Made by a program: the position numbers and the translations under genes | Notes under the pieces: model-generated | What the model was told of the DNA's origin: nothing | What the model saw: the letters and a program-made list of their open reading frames with translations, nothing else | The model's database searches: none | NCBI RefSeq assembly: GCF_001513965.1 | Contig: NZ_KQ948016.1 | Coordinates: forward strand, 416,357-480,356 | From: Streptomyces cellostaticus | Lineage (GTDB): Bacteria; Actinomycetota; Actinomycetes; Streptomycetales; Streptomycetaceae | DNA: 64,000 nucleotides | Reading direction: 5' to 3' | Shown: positions 33,939 through 45,895 of the stretch, piece by piece | Position numbering within the stretch: the stretch's first letter is position 1 | How the letters are laid out: the number at the start of each line of letters is the position of its first letter

Positions 33939-34892
33939 TTACATGATCGGGTCGGGCTCGCGGGCCAGGTCGGCCGCGCCCACCAGGCCCGCCTTGTTGC
34001 CCAGCTGGGCCGCGATCACGTCGGCGACCGGGCGCCAGTTGCCGCCGACCAGCCAGCGCTTGTAGGACTTGCGGATCGGGTCGAGGACCAGCTCGCCCTC
34101 GTCGGAGAGGCCGCCGCCGACGATGAAGGCCGAGGGGTCGAAGAGGGAGGCCAGGTCGGCGAGGCCGGCGCCGGCCCAGCGGGCCAGCTCGCGGTAGGAG
34201 TCGACGGCGACCGGGTCGCCCTGGCGGGCGGCCATGGAGATGTGCTTGCCCTCGATGCCTTCCGGGGTGCCGTCGCCCAGGCCGAGCAGGATCTCGGCGG
34301 CCTCGGGGGTGGCGTTGGCACGCTGCTTGGCGTAGCGGACCAGGGCGCGGCCGGAGGCGTACTGCTCCCAGCAGCCCTGCGAACCGCAGCCGCACAGCAG
34401 GCCGTCCGGGACCATCCGGATGTGGCCGAACTCGGCGGCCACGCCGAAGTGGCCGCGGCGCAGCTTGTTGCCGATGATGATGCCGCCGCCGAGGCCGGTG
34501 CCGAGGGTGATGCAGATGACGTTGCGGTGGCCCTTGCCGGCGCCGAACTTGTACTCGCCCCACGCGGCGGCGTTGGCGTCGTTCTCGACCACGACCGGGA
34601 GGCCGACGCGGGCCTCGACCTGCTCCTTCAGCGGCTCCTGGCGCCAGTCGATGTTGGGGGCGAAGTAGACGGTGGAGCGCTGCCGGTTCACGTAACCGGC
34701 CGCACCGATGCCCACGCCGACGATCTCGTGCCCGGCGCGCGCGCCCTCGACGGCGGAGGCGATGGCGTCCACGATCGCCTCGGGCGTGCCCGGGGTCGGC
34801 ACCTTGTGCGTCGAGAGGATGTTGCCTTCCTCATCGACCACGCCGGCCGCGATCTTCGTGCCGCCGATGTCGACGCCGATGGTGAGTCCCAT
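33939..34892 (-). CDS. glkA: ROK-family glucokinase
   Basis: 317 residues. ATP motif IGVDIGGTKIAAGVVDEEG at the N-terminus. Also GVGIGAAGYV, VVENDANAAAWGE, ITLGTGLGGGIIIGNKLRRG, GEFGH-equivalent AAEFGHIRMV, and the ROK zinc motif CGCGSQGCWEQYASG. It phosphorylates glucose and, in Streptomyces, is central to glucose repression. It is followed upstream by the DUF5304 gene, matching the SCO2126-SCO2127 order known from S. coelicolor. Confidence 0.96.
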   Translation of the reverse strand: MGLTIGVDIGGTKIAAGVVDEEGNILSTHKVPTPGTPEAIVDAIASAVEGARAGHEIVGVGIGAAGYVNRQRSTVYFAPNIDWRQEPLKEQVEARVGLPVVVENDANAAAWGEYKFGAGKGHRNVICITLGTGLGGGIIIGNKLRRGHFGVAAEFGHIRMVPDGLLCGCGSQGCWEQYASGRALVRYAKQRANATPEAAEILLGLGDGTPEGIEGKHISMAARQGDPVAVDSYRELARWAGAGLADLASLFDPSAFIVGGGLSDEGELVLDPIRKSYKRWLVGGNWRPVADVIAAQLGNKAGLVGAADLAREPDPIM

Positions 34893-34959
34893 GAATCCCT
34901 CAGTTTCGGTCGAGCCCCGCTACGGCCAACCGTACCCGAGGCCCTGCCGTGGGAGGGCT

Positions 34960-35451
34960 TCAGTCCAGGTCGATGCGTTCGCCCGGACCGGTGCCCTCGC
35001 CCCGGTCGGGACGGTCGGGCCAGTCGTCCTTCAGGTCGGCCGCACCGGTGGTCCAGCGGCGCTCCTGGGCCTGGACGGCGGAGCGGTAGGCGGCCAGCAG
35101 TTCGGTGCCGGCCGCGGCGAGGTGGTCGAAGACCTCCGGGTTGCGCTCGATGACGGGTTCGACGGCGGCCTTCGCCTGCTGGACGACCTGCCGCACCACC
35201 TGCTGGGCGGCGGGTCCGGCGACGGCCCCGAGGAGCGGGGACTGGAGACCGGACAGCTTGTCGGCGACCGTGTCCACGAACTTGCGCAGTTCCTCGGCGG
35301 CGGAGCCCGGGGTCGGGCCGTGCTCGGCGCGGCGGCGGGCCTTCTCGGCGGCGAGGTCCTCGGCACAGGCCGTGGCCCAGGCGTCGGCGTCGGTCGCCCG
35401 TTCCTCCCCGGCCTCGTCGGAGGTGTCGGGTGCGGGGCGCTCTTCGCTCAT
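34960..35451 (-). CDS. DUF5304 protein (SCO2127-like)
   Basis: 163 residues, acidic and helical. It has WATACAEDLAAEKARRRAEH, a central helix SAAEELRKFVDTVADKLSGL, then QVVRQVVQQAKAAVEPVIER, and an acidic tail. No catalytic motif is visible. In S. coelicolor the gene at this place has been linked to glucose repression together with glkA; the mechanism is unclear. It is 67 bases upstream of glkA and may share its transcript. Confidence 0.82.
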   Translation of the reverse strand: MSEERPAPDTSDEAGEERATDADAWATACAEDLAAEKARRRAEHGPTPGSAAEELRKFVDTVADKLSGLQSPLLGAVAGPAAQQVVRQVVQQAKAAVEPVIERNPEVFDHLAAAGTELLAAYRSAVQAQERRWTTGAADLKDDWPDRPDRGEGTGPGERIDLD

Positions 35452-35508
35452 GGCGGACTCCTGACTACGGTTCGCCCCTACGACGTTACCCGAATGGGCG
35501 TACGGCGT

Positions 35509-36681
35509 TCATCGTCCGGGGGCGGGCCACAGGTCGGGGTCGGGGGCGAACCGGATGCGTAGCTCGCCCTCCCGCAGCCCCGCGCCGGCGACGGTGCAGC
35601 GGCGCAGGGCGGAGGGCAGCGGAACGATGCGCCGGAAGGGGCCTGCGCTGATCACGAGTTCGTCGCCGCGCCGGATCAGATCGAGGTCCTCCCGTATCGC
35701 GCCGGGCAGCGGAAGGTGCCAGACCAGCACGCCGTCCTCGGCGAGCCGGTCGGTGACGGGCCACTCGACCGGGGCGGGCGCGGCGTTGACGCCGGGCACG
35801 GCGAGGGCGGCGAGGTCGTCGGTGCCGTGGGGATCGTGGCCGAGGTGGGGGACGGCGTGGGCGTCGTACTGCTCCTCCCAGTCGGCCAGCGCCTTGCGCT
35901 GCTGGGCGAGGAGTCCGGAGAGCCAGGTGTCGGGGACGGTCTCGGGCAGGACGCGGTTGGCGATCAGGGCCTCGGTGCGCAGGGCGCGCAGGGCGAGGCC
36001 GAGGGTCGCGGTGCGGACGGCGTCGGTGCCGGCGGGGCCGGGTTCGGCGACCAGGCGTACGGAGGTGTGCCGGTCGGTGAGCACCGCCTCCACGGCGGCC
36101 AGTTCGACGTCCCAGCGGGCTGCCGTCTCGTACAGCCATTCGGCGGGCATGGGGACGCCGGCCAGGCGGCCGAGGACCGGGCGCAGGGCGCGGGCCGCCT
36201 GCCGCTCGGGCGGGAGCAGGCGGCGCAGGTAGCGGCGCATCTCCTCGGGGAGGGCGAGCAGGGCGAGGGCCTGCGGGAGGGGCGGGAGGTCGACGACGAG
36301 GAGGTCGTAGCGCTCGGAGAGGGCGGCGTCGCGCAGGGCGCGCAGGAAGGACAGCTCCTCGGCGCCGGGCAGCGGGGTGACTTCCTCGGCGTCCAGGCGG
36401 GCGGCGCCGAGGAGGTCGAGGACGTTCGCGGCGCGGGTCTGGAAGGCGGTGAGGTCCTGCCGGAAGCGGTCGACTGCGTCGGGCCTCCACACGGTGAGGA
36501 GGGGGGCGACTTCCGTCGGGGTCGGTCCTGTTCCGGTGCCCAGGGCCGCGCCGAGGGTGTCGGTGTGATCGGCGCTGAGCAGGAGGGTGCGGGTGCCTTC
36601 GCCTGCGGCGCGCTGTGCGGTGGCGGCAGCGACGGTCGTGCGACCGCTGCCGCCCGGGCCCGTGATCAGGATGGTGCGCAT
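35509..36681 (-). CDS. ArsA/GET3-like ATPase with altered P-loop
   Basis: 390 residues. The fold is ArsA-like (ITGPGGSGRTTVAAATAQRA, LLSADHTDTLGAAL, YDLLVVDLPPLPQALALLALP, ALIANRVLPETVPDTWL). The deviant Walker A GKGGVGKT appears as GPGGSGRTT, so both lysines, including the signature lysine, are replaced by Pro and Arg. The C-terminal part is beta-rich, like the HSP20-type extension of actinobacterial ArsA proteins. The mycobacterial counterpart at this position is Rv2184c. Arsenic export is unlikely, and client or activity is unknown. Confidence 0.82.
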   Translation of the reverse strand: MRTILITGPGGSGRTTVAAATAQRAAGEGTRTLLLSADHTDTLGAALGTGTGPTPTEVAPLLTVWRPDAVDRFRQDLTAFQTRAANVLDLLGAARLDAEEVTPLPGAEELSFLRALRDAALSERYDLLVVDLPPLPQALALLALPEEMRRYLRRLLPPERQAARALRPVLGRLAGVPMPAEWLYETAARWDVELAAVEAVLTDRHTSVRLVAEPGPAGTDAVRTATLGLALRALRTEALIANRVLPETVPDTWLSGLLAQQRKALADWEEQYDAHAVPHLGHDPHGTDDLAALAVPGVNAAPAPVEWPVTDRLAEDGVLVWHLPLPGAIREDLDLIRRGDELVISAGPFRRIVPLPSALRRCTVAGAGLREGELRIRFAPDPDLWPAPGR

Positions 36682-36707
36682 GAGGGTGAACGGTACCGGT
36701 GCCGGCC

Positions 36708-36776
36708 CTGGGGGCTGCCGCCCCCCAGACCCCCGCTTCGGCCTGGCGGCCTCGTCCTCAGACGCCGGACGGGCTG
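36708..36776. repeat. Streptomyces dispersed repeat overlapping the SRPBCC gene end
   Basis: Begins with the inverted repeat CTGGGGGC/GCCCCCCAG, then ACCCCCGCTTCGG, then CCTCGTCCTCAGACGCCGGA and CGGGCTG. I recognise this as a widespread Streptomyces intergenic repeat (from recall). Its right end reaches 18 bases into the SRPBCC coding sequence, supplying the stop codon and the last five residues, SPSGV. Confidence 0.65.
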
Positions 36777-37210
36777 TCTTGTTCCACCCTCTTCTTCAGG
36801 CCCGCCAGGGCGCGGTCGATGATGACCTTCTCCGCCTTGCGCTTGATCATGCCGAGCATGGGGATCTTGACGTCGACGGTGAGCTGGTAGGTGACCTCGG
36901 TGGCGCCCGCGCCGGCCGGCTTGAGGATGTAGGAGCCGTCCAGGGAGCGCAGCATCTGGGACTTCACCAGCGTCCAGGAGACCTCGTTCTCCCCGGTCCA
37001 GGTGTAGCCCAGGGTCTGGTCGTCCTTGATGGCCCCGGCGTCCATGACGAGGCGGACCTGCTCGGCGCGGCCCCGCTCGTCGGTCTTGAGGACCTCGGCC
37101 TCCTTGACCTCGCCGGTCCAGTCCGGGTAGCGGGCGAAGTCGGCGATCACCGCCATGACGTCGGCCGGAGCCGCCTCGATCGTGATGCTCGAACTGGTGT
37201 GTTCCGCCAT
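36758..37210 (-). CDS. SRPBCC (START/polyketide cyclase-fold) lipid-binding protein
   Basis: 150 residues. It has the family's N-terminal SSITIEAAPADVMAVIADFA with RYPDWTGEVKEAEVL and the C-terminal long helix KRKAEKVIIDRALAGLKKRV. The fold binds hydrophobic ligands. The mycobacterial counterpart is Rv2185c. A GGAGGAG site precedes ATG 37210. The five C-terminal residues and stop come from the dispersed repeat at 36708-36776. Confidence 0.88.
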   Translation of the reverse strand: MAEHTSSSITIEAAPADVMAVIADFARYPDWTGEVKEAEVLKTDERGRAEQVRLVMDAGAIKDDQTLGYTWTGENEVSWTLVKSQMLRSLDGSYILKPAGAGATEVTYQLTVDVKIPMLGMIKRKAEKVIIDRALAGLKKRVEQDSPSGV

Positions 37211-37310
37211 CGCCGTGGCTCCTCCAGATACGGACCGAAGAGTGTGCAGCGTGAAGGCTACCGCGCCGCCGACCTGCCGCCTTCACCGCCTTCACCTCGT
37301 CTCCCGGTCC

Positions 37311-38108
37311 TCACCACTCGAGCGCCCAGGGCCTGCCCGTACCGGCGAAGTGCCCCACGTTCACGCACTCGGTCGCTCCGATCCGCATCCGGCGCGCCAG
37401 CGGCTGGTGGACATGGCCGAAGAGGGAGTAGCGGGGGCGGGTGCGGCGGATCGCGTCCAGGAGGGCCCGGCTGCCGCGCTCGAAGCGGCGCGCGACGGTG
37501 TCGTAGACCAGCTCGGGCACCTCCGGCGGGATGTGCGTGCACAGCACGTCGACCTCGCCGACGGCCTCGATCTTCGCCGCGTACTCCTCGTCGTCGATCT
37601 CGTACGGCGTGCGCATCGCGGTGCGCAGGCCGCCGCCCACGAAGCCGAACGTCCAGCCGCCGATCTCCACCCGCTCCCCGTCCAGCACCGTGGTGCCGGA
37701 CCGCGCGTACTCACTCCACAGAGGCGGCATGTCGACATTGCCGTACGTGGCGTACGTCGGTGTCGGGAAGGCGGCGAACAGCTCGGCGTACTGCTTGCGC
37801 ACCGCCTTCTCGATCGCGCCGGCCCGGTCGGAGCCGATCCCGGCCCACAGCCGGGCGCCGAAGGCGCGCGCCTCCTCGAAGCGGCGGGCGGTGCGCAGCT
37901 CGACGATGCGGTCGGCGTTCTCCTTGCCGAACAGGTCGGGGAAGATCCCGCGCGAGTGGTCGGCGTAGTCGAGGAAGAGGACGAGGTCGCCGAGGCAGAT
38001 CAGGGCGTCCGCACCTTCGCCGGCCCGGGCCAGGTCACGGGCGTTGCCGTGCACGTCACTGACCACATGGACGCGAGTCCTTCGGTTGCCGGAGCGTGTG
38101 GGTGCCAT
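37311..38108 (-). CDS. Calcineurin-like metallophosphoesterase
   Basis: 265 residues. Metal-ligand motifs: VVSDVHGNARDL (D-x-H), LICLGDLVLF (GD), YGNVDMP (GN), VLCTHIPPE (TH) and LFGHVHQPLAR (GHxH). ATG 38108 is selected because TACCCT ends eight bases before it, again suggesting a leaderless message; the frame remains open upstream without homology. The substrate is unknown. It is divergent from the acyl-CoA ligase. Confidence 0.9.
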   Translation of the reverse strand: MAPTRSGNRRTRVHVVSDVHGNARDLARAGEGADALICLGDLVLFLDYADHSRGIFPDLFGKENADRIVELRTARRFEEARAFGARLWAGIGSDRAGAIEKAVRKQYAELFAAFPTPTYATYGNVDMPPLWSEYARSGTTVLDGERVEIGGWTFGFVGGGLRTAMRTPYEIDDEEYAAKIEAVGEVDVLCTHIPPEVPELVYDTVARRFERGSRALLDAIRRTRPRYSLFGHVHQPLARRMRIGATECVNVGHFAGTGRPWALEW

Positions 38109-38408
38109 GGTGATCAAGGGTAGGCGTGTGGGATCTGCGTGAACAGTGGCGGCCCGGCTTGTGGTTACTCGCCGGTCGCTTAGGCCGTGGACTACTGTGC
38201 GCGAAGGAACGCCATCCTGTGTGACGCAGCGAACATCTCGTCGGGACCCCCTGTCGTAGAAGCCATACCGACGGGTAACGTCCGGGCAGTCCAGTCGTGC
38301 TCTGGGTTTCAACCAAGCGTGAACATCCGGAGCACTTGCCCGAGCCTTGGACCACACCGTCGCATCACACAGTGTCGTGGCGCCGGCGCCCTATGAGGAG
38401 CAGCAGTC
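38109..38408. other. Divergent promoter region between phosphoesterase and acyl-CoA ligase
   Basis: Three hundred bases without a supported gene. At the left, AGGGTA (38117-38122) is the likely minus-strand -10 box. The right end carries AGGAG before TTG 38409. Moderate AT content near 38190-38340 fits promoter DNA; no clear inverted repeat was found. Confidence 0.4.
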
Positions 38409-40244
38409 TTGCGCGAGTTCAGCCTTCCGGCTTTGTACGAGGTCCCCGCGGACGGCAATCTGACCGACATCGTCCGCAGAAACGCCGCGCAGCATCCCGA
38501 CGTCGCCGTCATCTCCCGCAAGGTGAGCGAAGCGAAGTGGGAGTCCCCCCGGACGAAGTCTGGGGGAGGCACCTGGCAGGACGTGACCGCCCGGGAGTTC
38601 CTGGCCGAGGTGCACACCGCCGCCAAGGGCCTCATCGCCGCGGGTGTGCAGCCGGGCGACCGGGTCGGCCTGATGTCCAGGACGCGCTACGAGTGGACGC
38701 TCCTCGACTTCGCGATCTGGAGCGCGGGCGCGGTCACCGTGCCGGTGTACGAGACCAGCTCGCCGGAGCAGGTGCAGTGGATCCTGTCCGACTCGGGCGC
38801 GACCGCCTGCATCGTGGAGCTGGACAACCACACGGCCGCCGTGGACTCGGTCCGCGACGCGCTGCCCGCCCTCAAGCACGTCTGGCAGATCGAGGCCGGC
38901 GGCCTGGAGGAGCTGGGCCGGCTCGGGCAGGACGTCGCGGACGCGACCGTGGAGGAGCGCTCCTCGCTCGCCAAGGCCGACGACCCGGCGACCATCGTCT
39001 ACACGAGCGGTACGACCGGCCGCCCCAAGGGGTGTGTGCTCACCCACCGCAGCTTCTTCGCCGAGTGCGGGAACGTGGTGGAGCGCCTGCGGCCGCTGTT
39101 CCGTACCGGTGAGTGCTCCGTCCTCCTCTTCCTCCCGCTCGCGCACGTCTTCGGGCGGCTGGTGCAGGTCGCGCCGATGATGGCGCCGATCAAGCTGGGC
39201 TGTGTCCCGGACATCAAGAACCTCACCGACGAGCTGGCGGCCTTCCGGCCGACGCTGATCCTCGGTGTCCCGCGCGTCTTCGAGAAGGTCTACAACTCCG
39301 CGCGCGCCAAGGCGCAGGCGGACGGCAAGGGCGCGATCTTCGACAAGGCCGCGGACACCGCGATCGCCTACAGCAAGGCGCTGGACACCCCGTCGGGCCC
39401 GCCCCTGGCTCTGAAGATCAAGCACAAGGTGTTCGACAAGCTGGTCTACAGCAAGCTGCGCGCGGTCCTCGGCGGCCGGGGCGAGTACGCGATCTCCGGC
39501 GGCGCCCCGCTGGGCGAACGGCTCGGCCACTTCTTCCGCGGCATCGGCTTCACGGTGCTGGAGGGCTACGGCCTGACCGAGTCCTGTGCGGCGACCGCGT
39601 TCAACCCCTGGGACCGGCAGAAGATCGGCACGGTCGGCCAGCCGCTGCCGGGCTCGGTGATCCGGATAGCGGACGACGGCGAGGTGCTGCTGCACGGCGA
39701 GCACCTGTTCAAGGAGTACTGGAACAACCCGGGCGCGACCGCGGAGGCGCTCGCCGACGGCTGGTTCCACACGGGTGACATCGGCACCCTCGACGAGGAC
39801 GGCTACCTCAGGATCACCGGCCGCAAGAAGGAGATCATCGTCACCGCGGGCGGCAAGAACGTGGCCCCGGCCGTGATCGAGGACCGGATCCGGGCGCATG
39901 CGCTGGTCGCGGAGTGCATGGTGGTGGGCGACGGGCGGCCGTTCGTGGGCGCGCTGGTCACCATCGATGACGAGTTCCTGGGCCGTTGGGCCGAGGAGCA
40001 CGGCAAGCCGGCGGGCTCCACCGCGGCGTCGCTGCGCGAGGACCCGGATCTGCAGGCGGCGATCCAGGCGGCGGTCGACGACGGCAACGCCGCGGTGTCG
40101 AAGGCGGAATCGGTGCGGAAGTTCCGCATTCTGTCCTCCCAGTTCTCGGAGGAATCGGGCCACCTCACCCCGTCGCTGAAGCTCAAGCGGAACGTGGTGG
40201 CGAAGGACTACGCGGACGAGATCGAGGCGATCTACGCCAAATAG
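38409..40244 (+). CDS. Long-chain acyl-CoA ligase (FadD15-type AMP-binding enzyme)
   Basis: 611 residues from TTG 38409 (AGGAG site). It activates long-chain fatty acids to acyl-CoA through acyl-AMP. Motifs: YTSGTTGRPKG (P-loop), FLPLAHVFGR, GYGLTESCAA, GWFHTGDIGTLDEDGYL and ITGRKKEIIVTAGGKNVAP. Between residues about 39 and 56 the sequence SEAKWESPRTKSGGGT is an insertion relative to relatives, which run ISRKVxGxWxDVT. The inserted DNA is a palindromic repeat. The mycobacterial counterpart is FadD15 (Rv2187). Confidence 0.93.
   Translation: MREFSLPALYEVPADGNLTDIVRRNAAQHPDVAVISRKVSEAKWESPRTKSGGGTWQDVTAREFLAEVHTAAKGLIAAGVQPGDRVGLMSRTRYEWTLLDFAIWSAGAVTVPVYETSSPEQVQWILSDSGATACIVELDNHTAAVDSVRDALPALKHVWQIEAGGLEELGRLGQDVADATVEERSSLAKADDPATIVYTSGTTGRPKGCVLTHRSFFAECGNVVERLRPLFRTGECSVLLFLPLAHVFGRLVQVAPMMAPIKLGCVPDIKNLTDELAAFRPTLILGVPRVFEKVYNSARAKAQADGKGAIFDKAADTAIAYSKALDTPSGPPLALKIKHKVFDKLVYSKLRAVLGGRGEYAISGGAPLGERLGHFFRGIGFTVLEGYGLTESCAATAFNPWDRQKIGTVGQPLPGSVIRIADDGEVLLHGEHLFKEYWNNPGATAEALADGWFHTGDIGTLDEDGYLRITGRKKEIIVTAGGKNVAPAVIEDRIRAHALVAECMVVGDGRPFVGALVTIDDEFLGRWAEEHGKPAGSTAASLREDPDLQAAIQAAVDDGNAAVSKAESVRKFRILSSQFSEESGHLTPSLKLKRNVVAKDYADEIEAIYAK
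38544..38567. repeat. Palindromic mini-repeat inserted in the acyl-CoA ligase gene
   Basis: TCCCCC and GGGGGA arms (38544-38549 and 38562-38567) flank an inner GGAC-GAA-GTC(T) hairpin. This C-run/G-run palindrome with a GAC-GAAGTC centre is a small repeat I recall from Streptomyces intergenic DNA. Here it is in frame and translated. Confidence 0.6.
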
Positions 40245-40269
40245 CCTGACTGGCAACGCTGGTAACGCA

Positions 40270-43224
<2,955 letters not shown>

Positions 43225-43288
43225 TCATGGCACCCGCACAGGTCGGCAGGCAATCACGGGGCGGACCGGGGCCGGCGGACGAGCAGGG

Positions 43289-44508
43289 GTGCGGGTGAGC
43301 GGGAAGGCGGCGGGAGCGCCGGCGGCCTGGTGTGTCAGCCGGCTGGTGCTGCTGCTCCTCGTCCTGCGGGTGCTCCCCTTTCCCGGCGTGGACGTCACCA
43401 CCGACGTCTCGGTGATCTACCAGGGCTGGTACGAGGTGCTGCGCCACGGCACGTTTCCGCTGGGCGACGTCACCTGGCGGTACCCGCCCGCCGCCGCCCT
43501 TGCGGTCCTCGCCCCTGCCGCCCTGCCCTTCCTGTCCTACCGGACGCCTTCTTCGTGCCGGCGTGCCTCGCCGACCCGACCGTGCTGTCCCTGCTGCTGT
43601 ACACGGGCCTGCGGCCCGGCCGGTCGCCGCGCGGGGCCTGGACCTGGGTCGCGGGCGTACCGCTGCTCGGCCCGACGGTGTACGTCCGCTACGACCTGAT
43701 GGTGACCGCGGTGGCCGTGGCGGCCCTGCTCGCGGGGGCCCGGCACCCCCGCGTGCCGGGCGCGCCGGCGGGCCTCGGGGCGCTGCTGAAGGTGTGGCCG
43801 GCGCTGCTCCTGGTGGGCGCCACGCGGCTGCGGGCGTGGGCGTCGGCCGCGGTGACCGCGGGCGGCCTCGGCGCGCTGTTCGCGCCGGCCGTGCCCGGCG
43901 GGCTCGGCTTCCTCGCCTTCCAGCGGGACCGGGGCACCGAGGTGGAGTCGCCGGGCGGTCCGGTCTTCCCTGTGGCCTGGCACTTCGGCCGGCAGGGCGA
44001 GGTGCTGCTGAACCACGGGTCGATCGAGTTCCTCGGCCCGTACGTCGGGCTGGTCAGCAGCGCCGCGATGGCGCTGACCGGGGCGGCCTTCGGCCGGCTG
44101 GTGCTGTGGCGGCTGCGGGCGGCCCGCCTCGCGCCGCACACGCTCGCGGAGGCAGCCTTCACGGCGGTGCTGCTGTTCACGGTCACCAGCCGGGTGATCA
44201 GCCCGCAGTACCTGGTGCGGCTGATCGGCCTGGCCGCCGTGTGCCTGTGCTTCCGGTCCAGCCGGATGGGTGCGCCCGCCTCGCTGCTCCTCGCCGCGGC
44301 CCTGCTGACGGTCCTGGAGTTCCCGGTCGGCTTCGTGCACGTGGCCGTGAGCGATCCGTACGGCGTCACGCTGCTGCTCCGCAACGGCCTGCCGGTCGCC
44401 GCCGCGCTGAGGGCGGCCCGGGAGCTGTGGCGGTGCACGGTCCCCGCGGCCACCGTGACCCCGCTGCCCCCTCAGGCGACCCGCGCGAAGGAGACCTCCG
44501 CCTCCTGA
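43289..44508 (+). pseudogene. Frameshifted GT87/DUF2029-type membrane glycosyltransferase gene
   Basis: Residues 1-86 are read from GTG 43289 or 43295 (LVLLLLVLRVLPFPGVDVTT, YQGWYEVLRHGTFPLGDV, WRYPPAAALAVL, LPFLSYRT). The continuation, AFFVPACLADPTVLSLLLYTG through to ETSAS at 44508, is in another frame. The two meet at ACGCC (43544-43548); one extra G (ACGGCC) would restore a single protein with about nine membrane segments. So one base is missing, from real mutation or sequencing error. Intact relatives are polyprenyl-phosphate-mannose-dependent transferases. Confidence 0.75.
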
Positions 44509-45791
44509 CGCCCCGCCCGCCGCAGCAGCACCGCCACGGCCCCGCACTGCACGGCCATCGCGAGCGCGAGCGCCAGGCAGACACCGGGCAGGCCGAGGCC
44601 GGACAGGGCGTGGGCCAGGGGCAGCTGAACGGCGGTGCCGAGCAGGGTGACCCCGAGCAGTGCCGGTGCTCCGCCGCTGCCCTCGAAGACCCCGCCGAGC
44701 GCGATGAAGCAGGCCATCAGCAGCAGATAGGGGCCGACGCAGCGCAGGAACAGCACGCCCTGGTGGGCGACTTCGGGTCCGGCGCCGAAGGCGGCCATGA
44801 TCCAGGGGGCGGTGGCGGCGAACAGGACGGCGGCGCTCAGGCCGAGGGCCCCGGACACGAGCATCGCCTCCCGGCCGATGTCCCGGCGCGCGTCCTTCCC
44901 CGTGCCCCGCGTGTGCGCGGTGTGGATCGCGGCGGCCTGCCGTACCGCGTAGAAGGCCATCGTGGCGACGTACATGACCTTGTACGCGATCGCGTAGCCG
45001 GCCACCGCCGGCACACCGAGCCGCGCCACAATCGCCACCAGCACCAGCGCCCCGGCCTGCCGCACGGTGAAGTCGGCGGACATGGGCAGGCCGGTGGTGA
45101 GGGTACGGCGCAGGGCAGCGGGCACCGGCTCAGCGGGGCGGGCCTGCCCGGCCGCGCGCAGCAGGGCGCCCCGGCCGAGGACACGCAGGCCCGCCACCAG
45201 GGCCACGCACCGGCACAGCACGGTGGAGACGGCGGCGCCCTGGACGCCGTAGAGGTGAATCAGGAGGGGGTCACAGAGCAGGATGAGCCCGTTGGCCAGC
45301 AGGGCGAGCCGCATCGGGGTACGGGTGTCGCCGGCGCCCTTGAGGATGCCGTCGACGAGTTGCTGGGCGAAGAAGACGGTCATGCCCGGCAGGGAGATCG
45401 CGAAGTAGGCGGTCGCGAGGTGAAGGGCGGCCGACCCGCCACCGCCGAGGACCAGGCGGGCCAGCGGCTCGCGCAGCAGGAGCCCTCCCGCCACCACCAG
45501 CGGCGTGACCAGCCCGCACAGCGCCCAGCCGCCACGTACCGCGGCCCGTAGGGCGCCGGGATCGCGGGCTCCCCTGGCATGCGCGATCAACACGGTCGTA
45601 CCGGAGGCGAAGACCAGCGCGAAGCCGAGCAGCACGTTCTCGGTGTTCGTCGCGACGGCGACGGCGGCCACGGCGGCGCCGCCGAGCCGGGAGACCCAGA
45701 CGGTGTTGATGATCCCGGAGGCGACCGAGGCGAGGAGCGAGAGGTAGACGGGGTGGGCGAGTGAGACGAGCTGTCTGCGGTGAGCGTTCAT
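44472..45791 (-). CDS. MATE-family multidrug efflux transporter
   Basis: 439 residues with twelve hydrophobic segments in two halves. Family features are the N-terminal HPVYLSLLASVASGIINTVWVSRLGG and GVPAVAGYAIAYKV in the second half. ATG 45791 has a GAGGGG site; the upstream frame is not used. It is divergent from a PadR regulator, which probably controls it. Drug specificity cannot be predicted. Its last 37 bases overlap the 3' end of the frameshifted gene on the other strand. Confidence 0.9.
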   Translation of the reverse strand: MNAHRRQLVSLAHPVYLSLLASVASGIINTVWVSRLGGAAVAAVAVATNTENVLLGFALVFASGTTVLIAHARGARDPGALRAAVRGGWALCGLVTPLVVAGGLLLREPLARLVLGGGGSAALHLATAYFAISLPGMTVFFAQQLVDGILKGAGDTRTPMRLALLANGLILLCDPLLIHLYGVQGAAVSTVLCRCVALVAGLRVLGRGALLRAAGQARPAEPVPAALRRTLTTGLPMSADFTVRQAGALVLVAIVARLGVPAVAGYAIAYKVMYVATMAFYAVRQAAAIHTAHTRGTGKDARRDIGREAMLVSGALGLSAAVLFAATAPWIMAAFGAGPEVAHQGVLFLRCVGPYLLLMACFIALGGVFEGSGGAPALLGVTLLGTAVQLPLAHALSGLGLPGVCLALALAMAVQCGAVAVLLRRAGRQEAEVSFARVA

Positions 45792-45804
45792 CAGGTTCCC
45801 CTCG

Positions 45805-45860
45805 TATCGAGCTATCACGAATCGAGCCATCTCTATTCGAGGTATCTCGATAAGAGCTAG
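45805..45860. promoter_or_regulatory. Quasi-palindromic region between MATE and PadR genes
   Basis: TATCGAG (45805-45811) is the exact complement of CTCGATA (45846-45852). Inside lie ATCGAG (45821) and TTCGAG (45836). The AT-rich, symmetrical layout in a divergent promoter suits PadR binding, which would regulate both genes. Confidence 0.5.
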
Positions 45861-45895
45861 CATGGCCGTCAGGCCCGCTGCAAGGAGGAGTTCGC

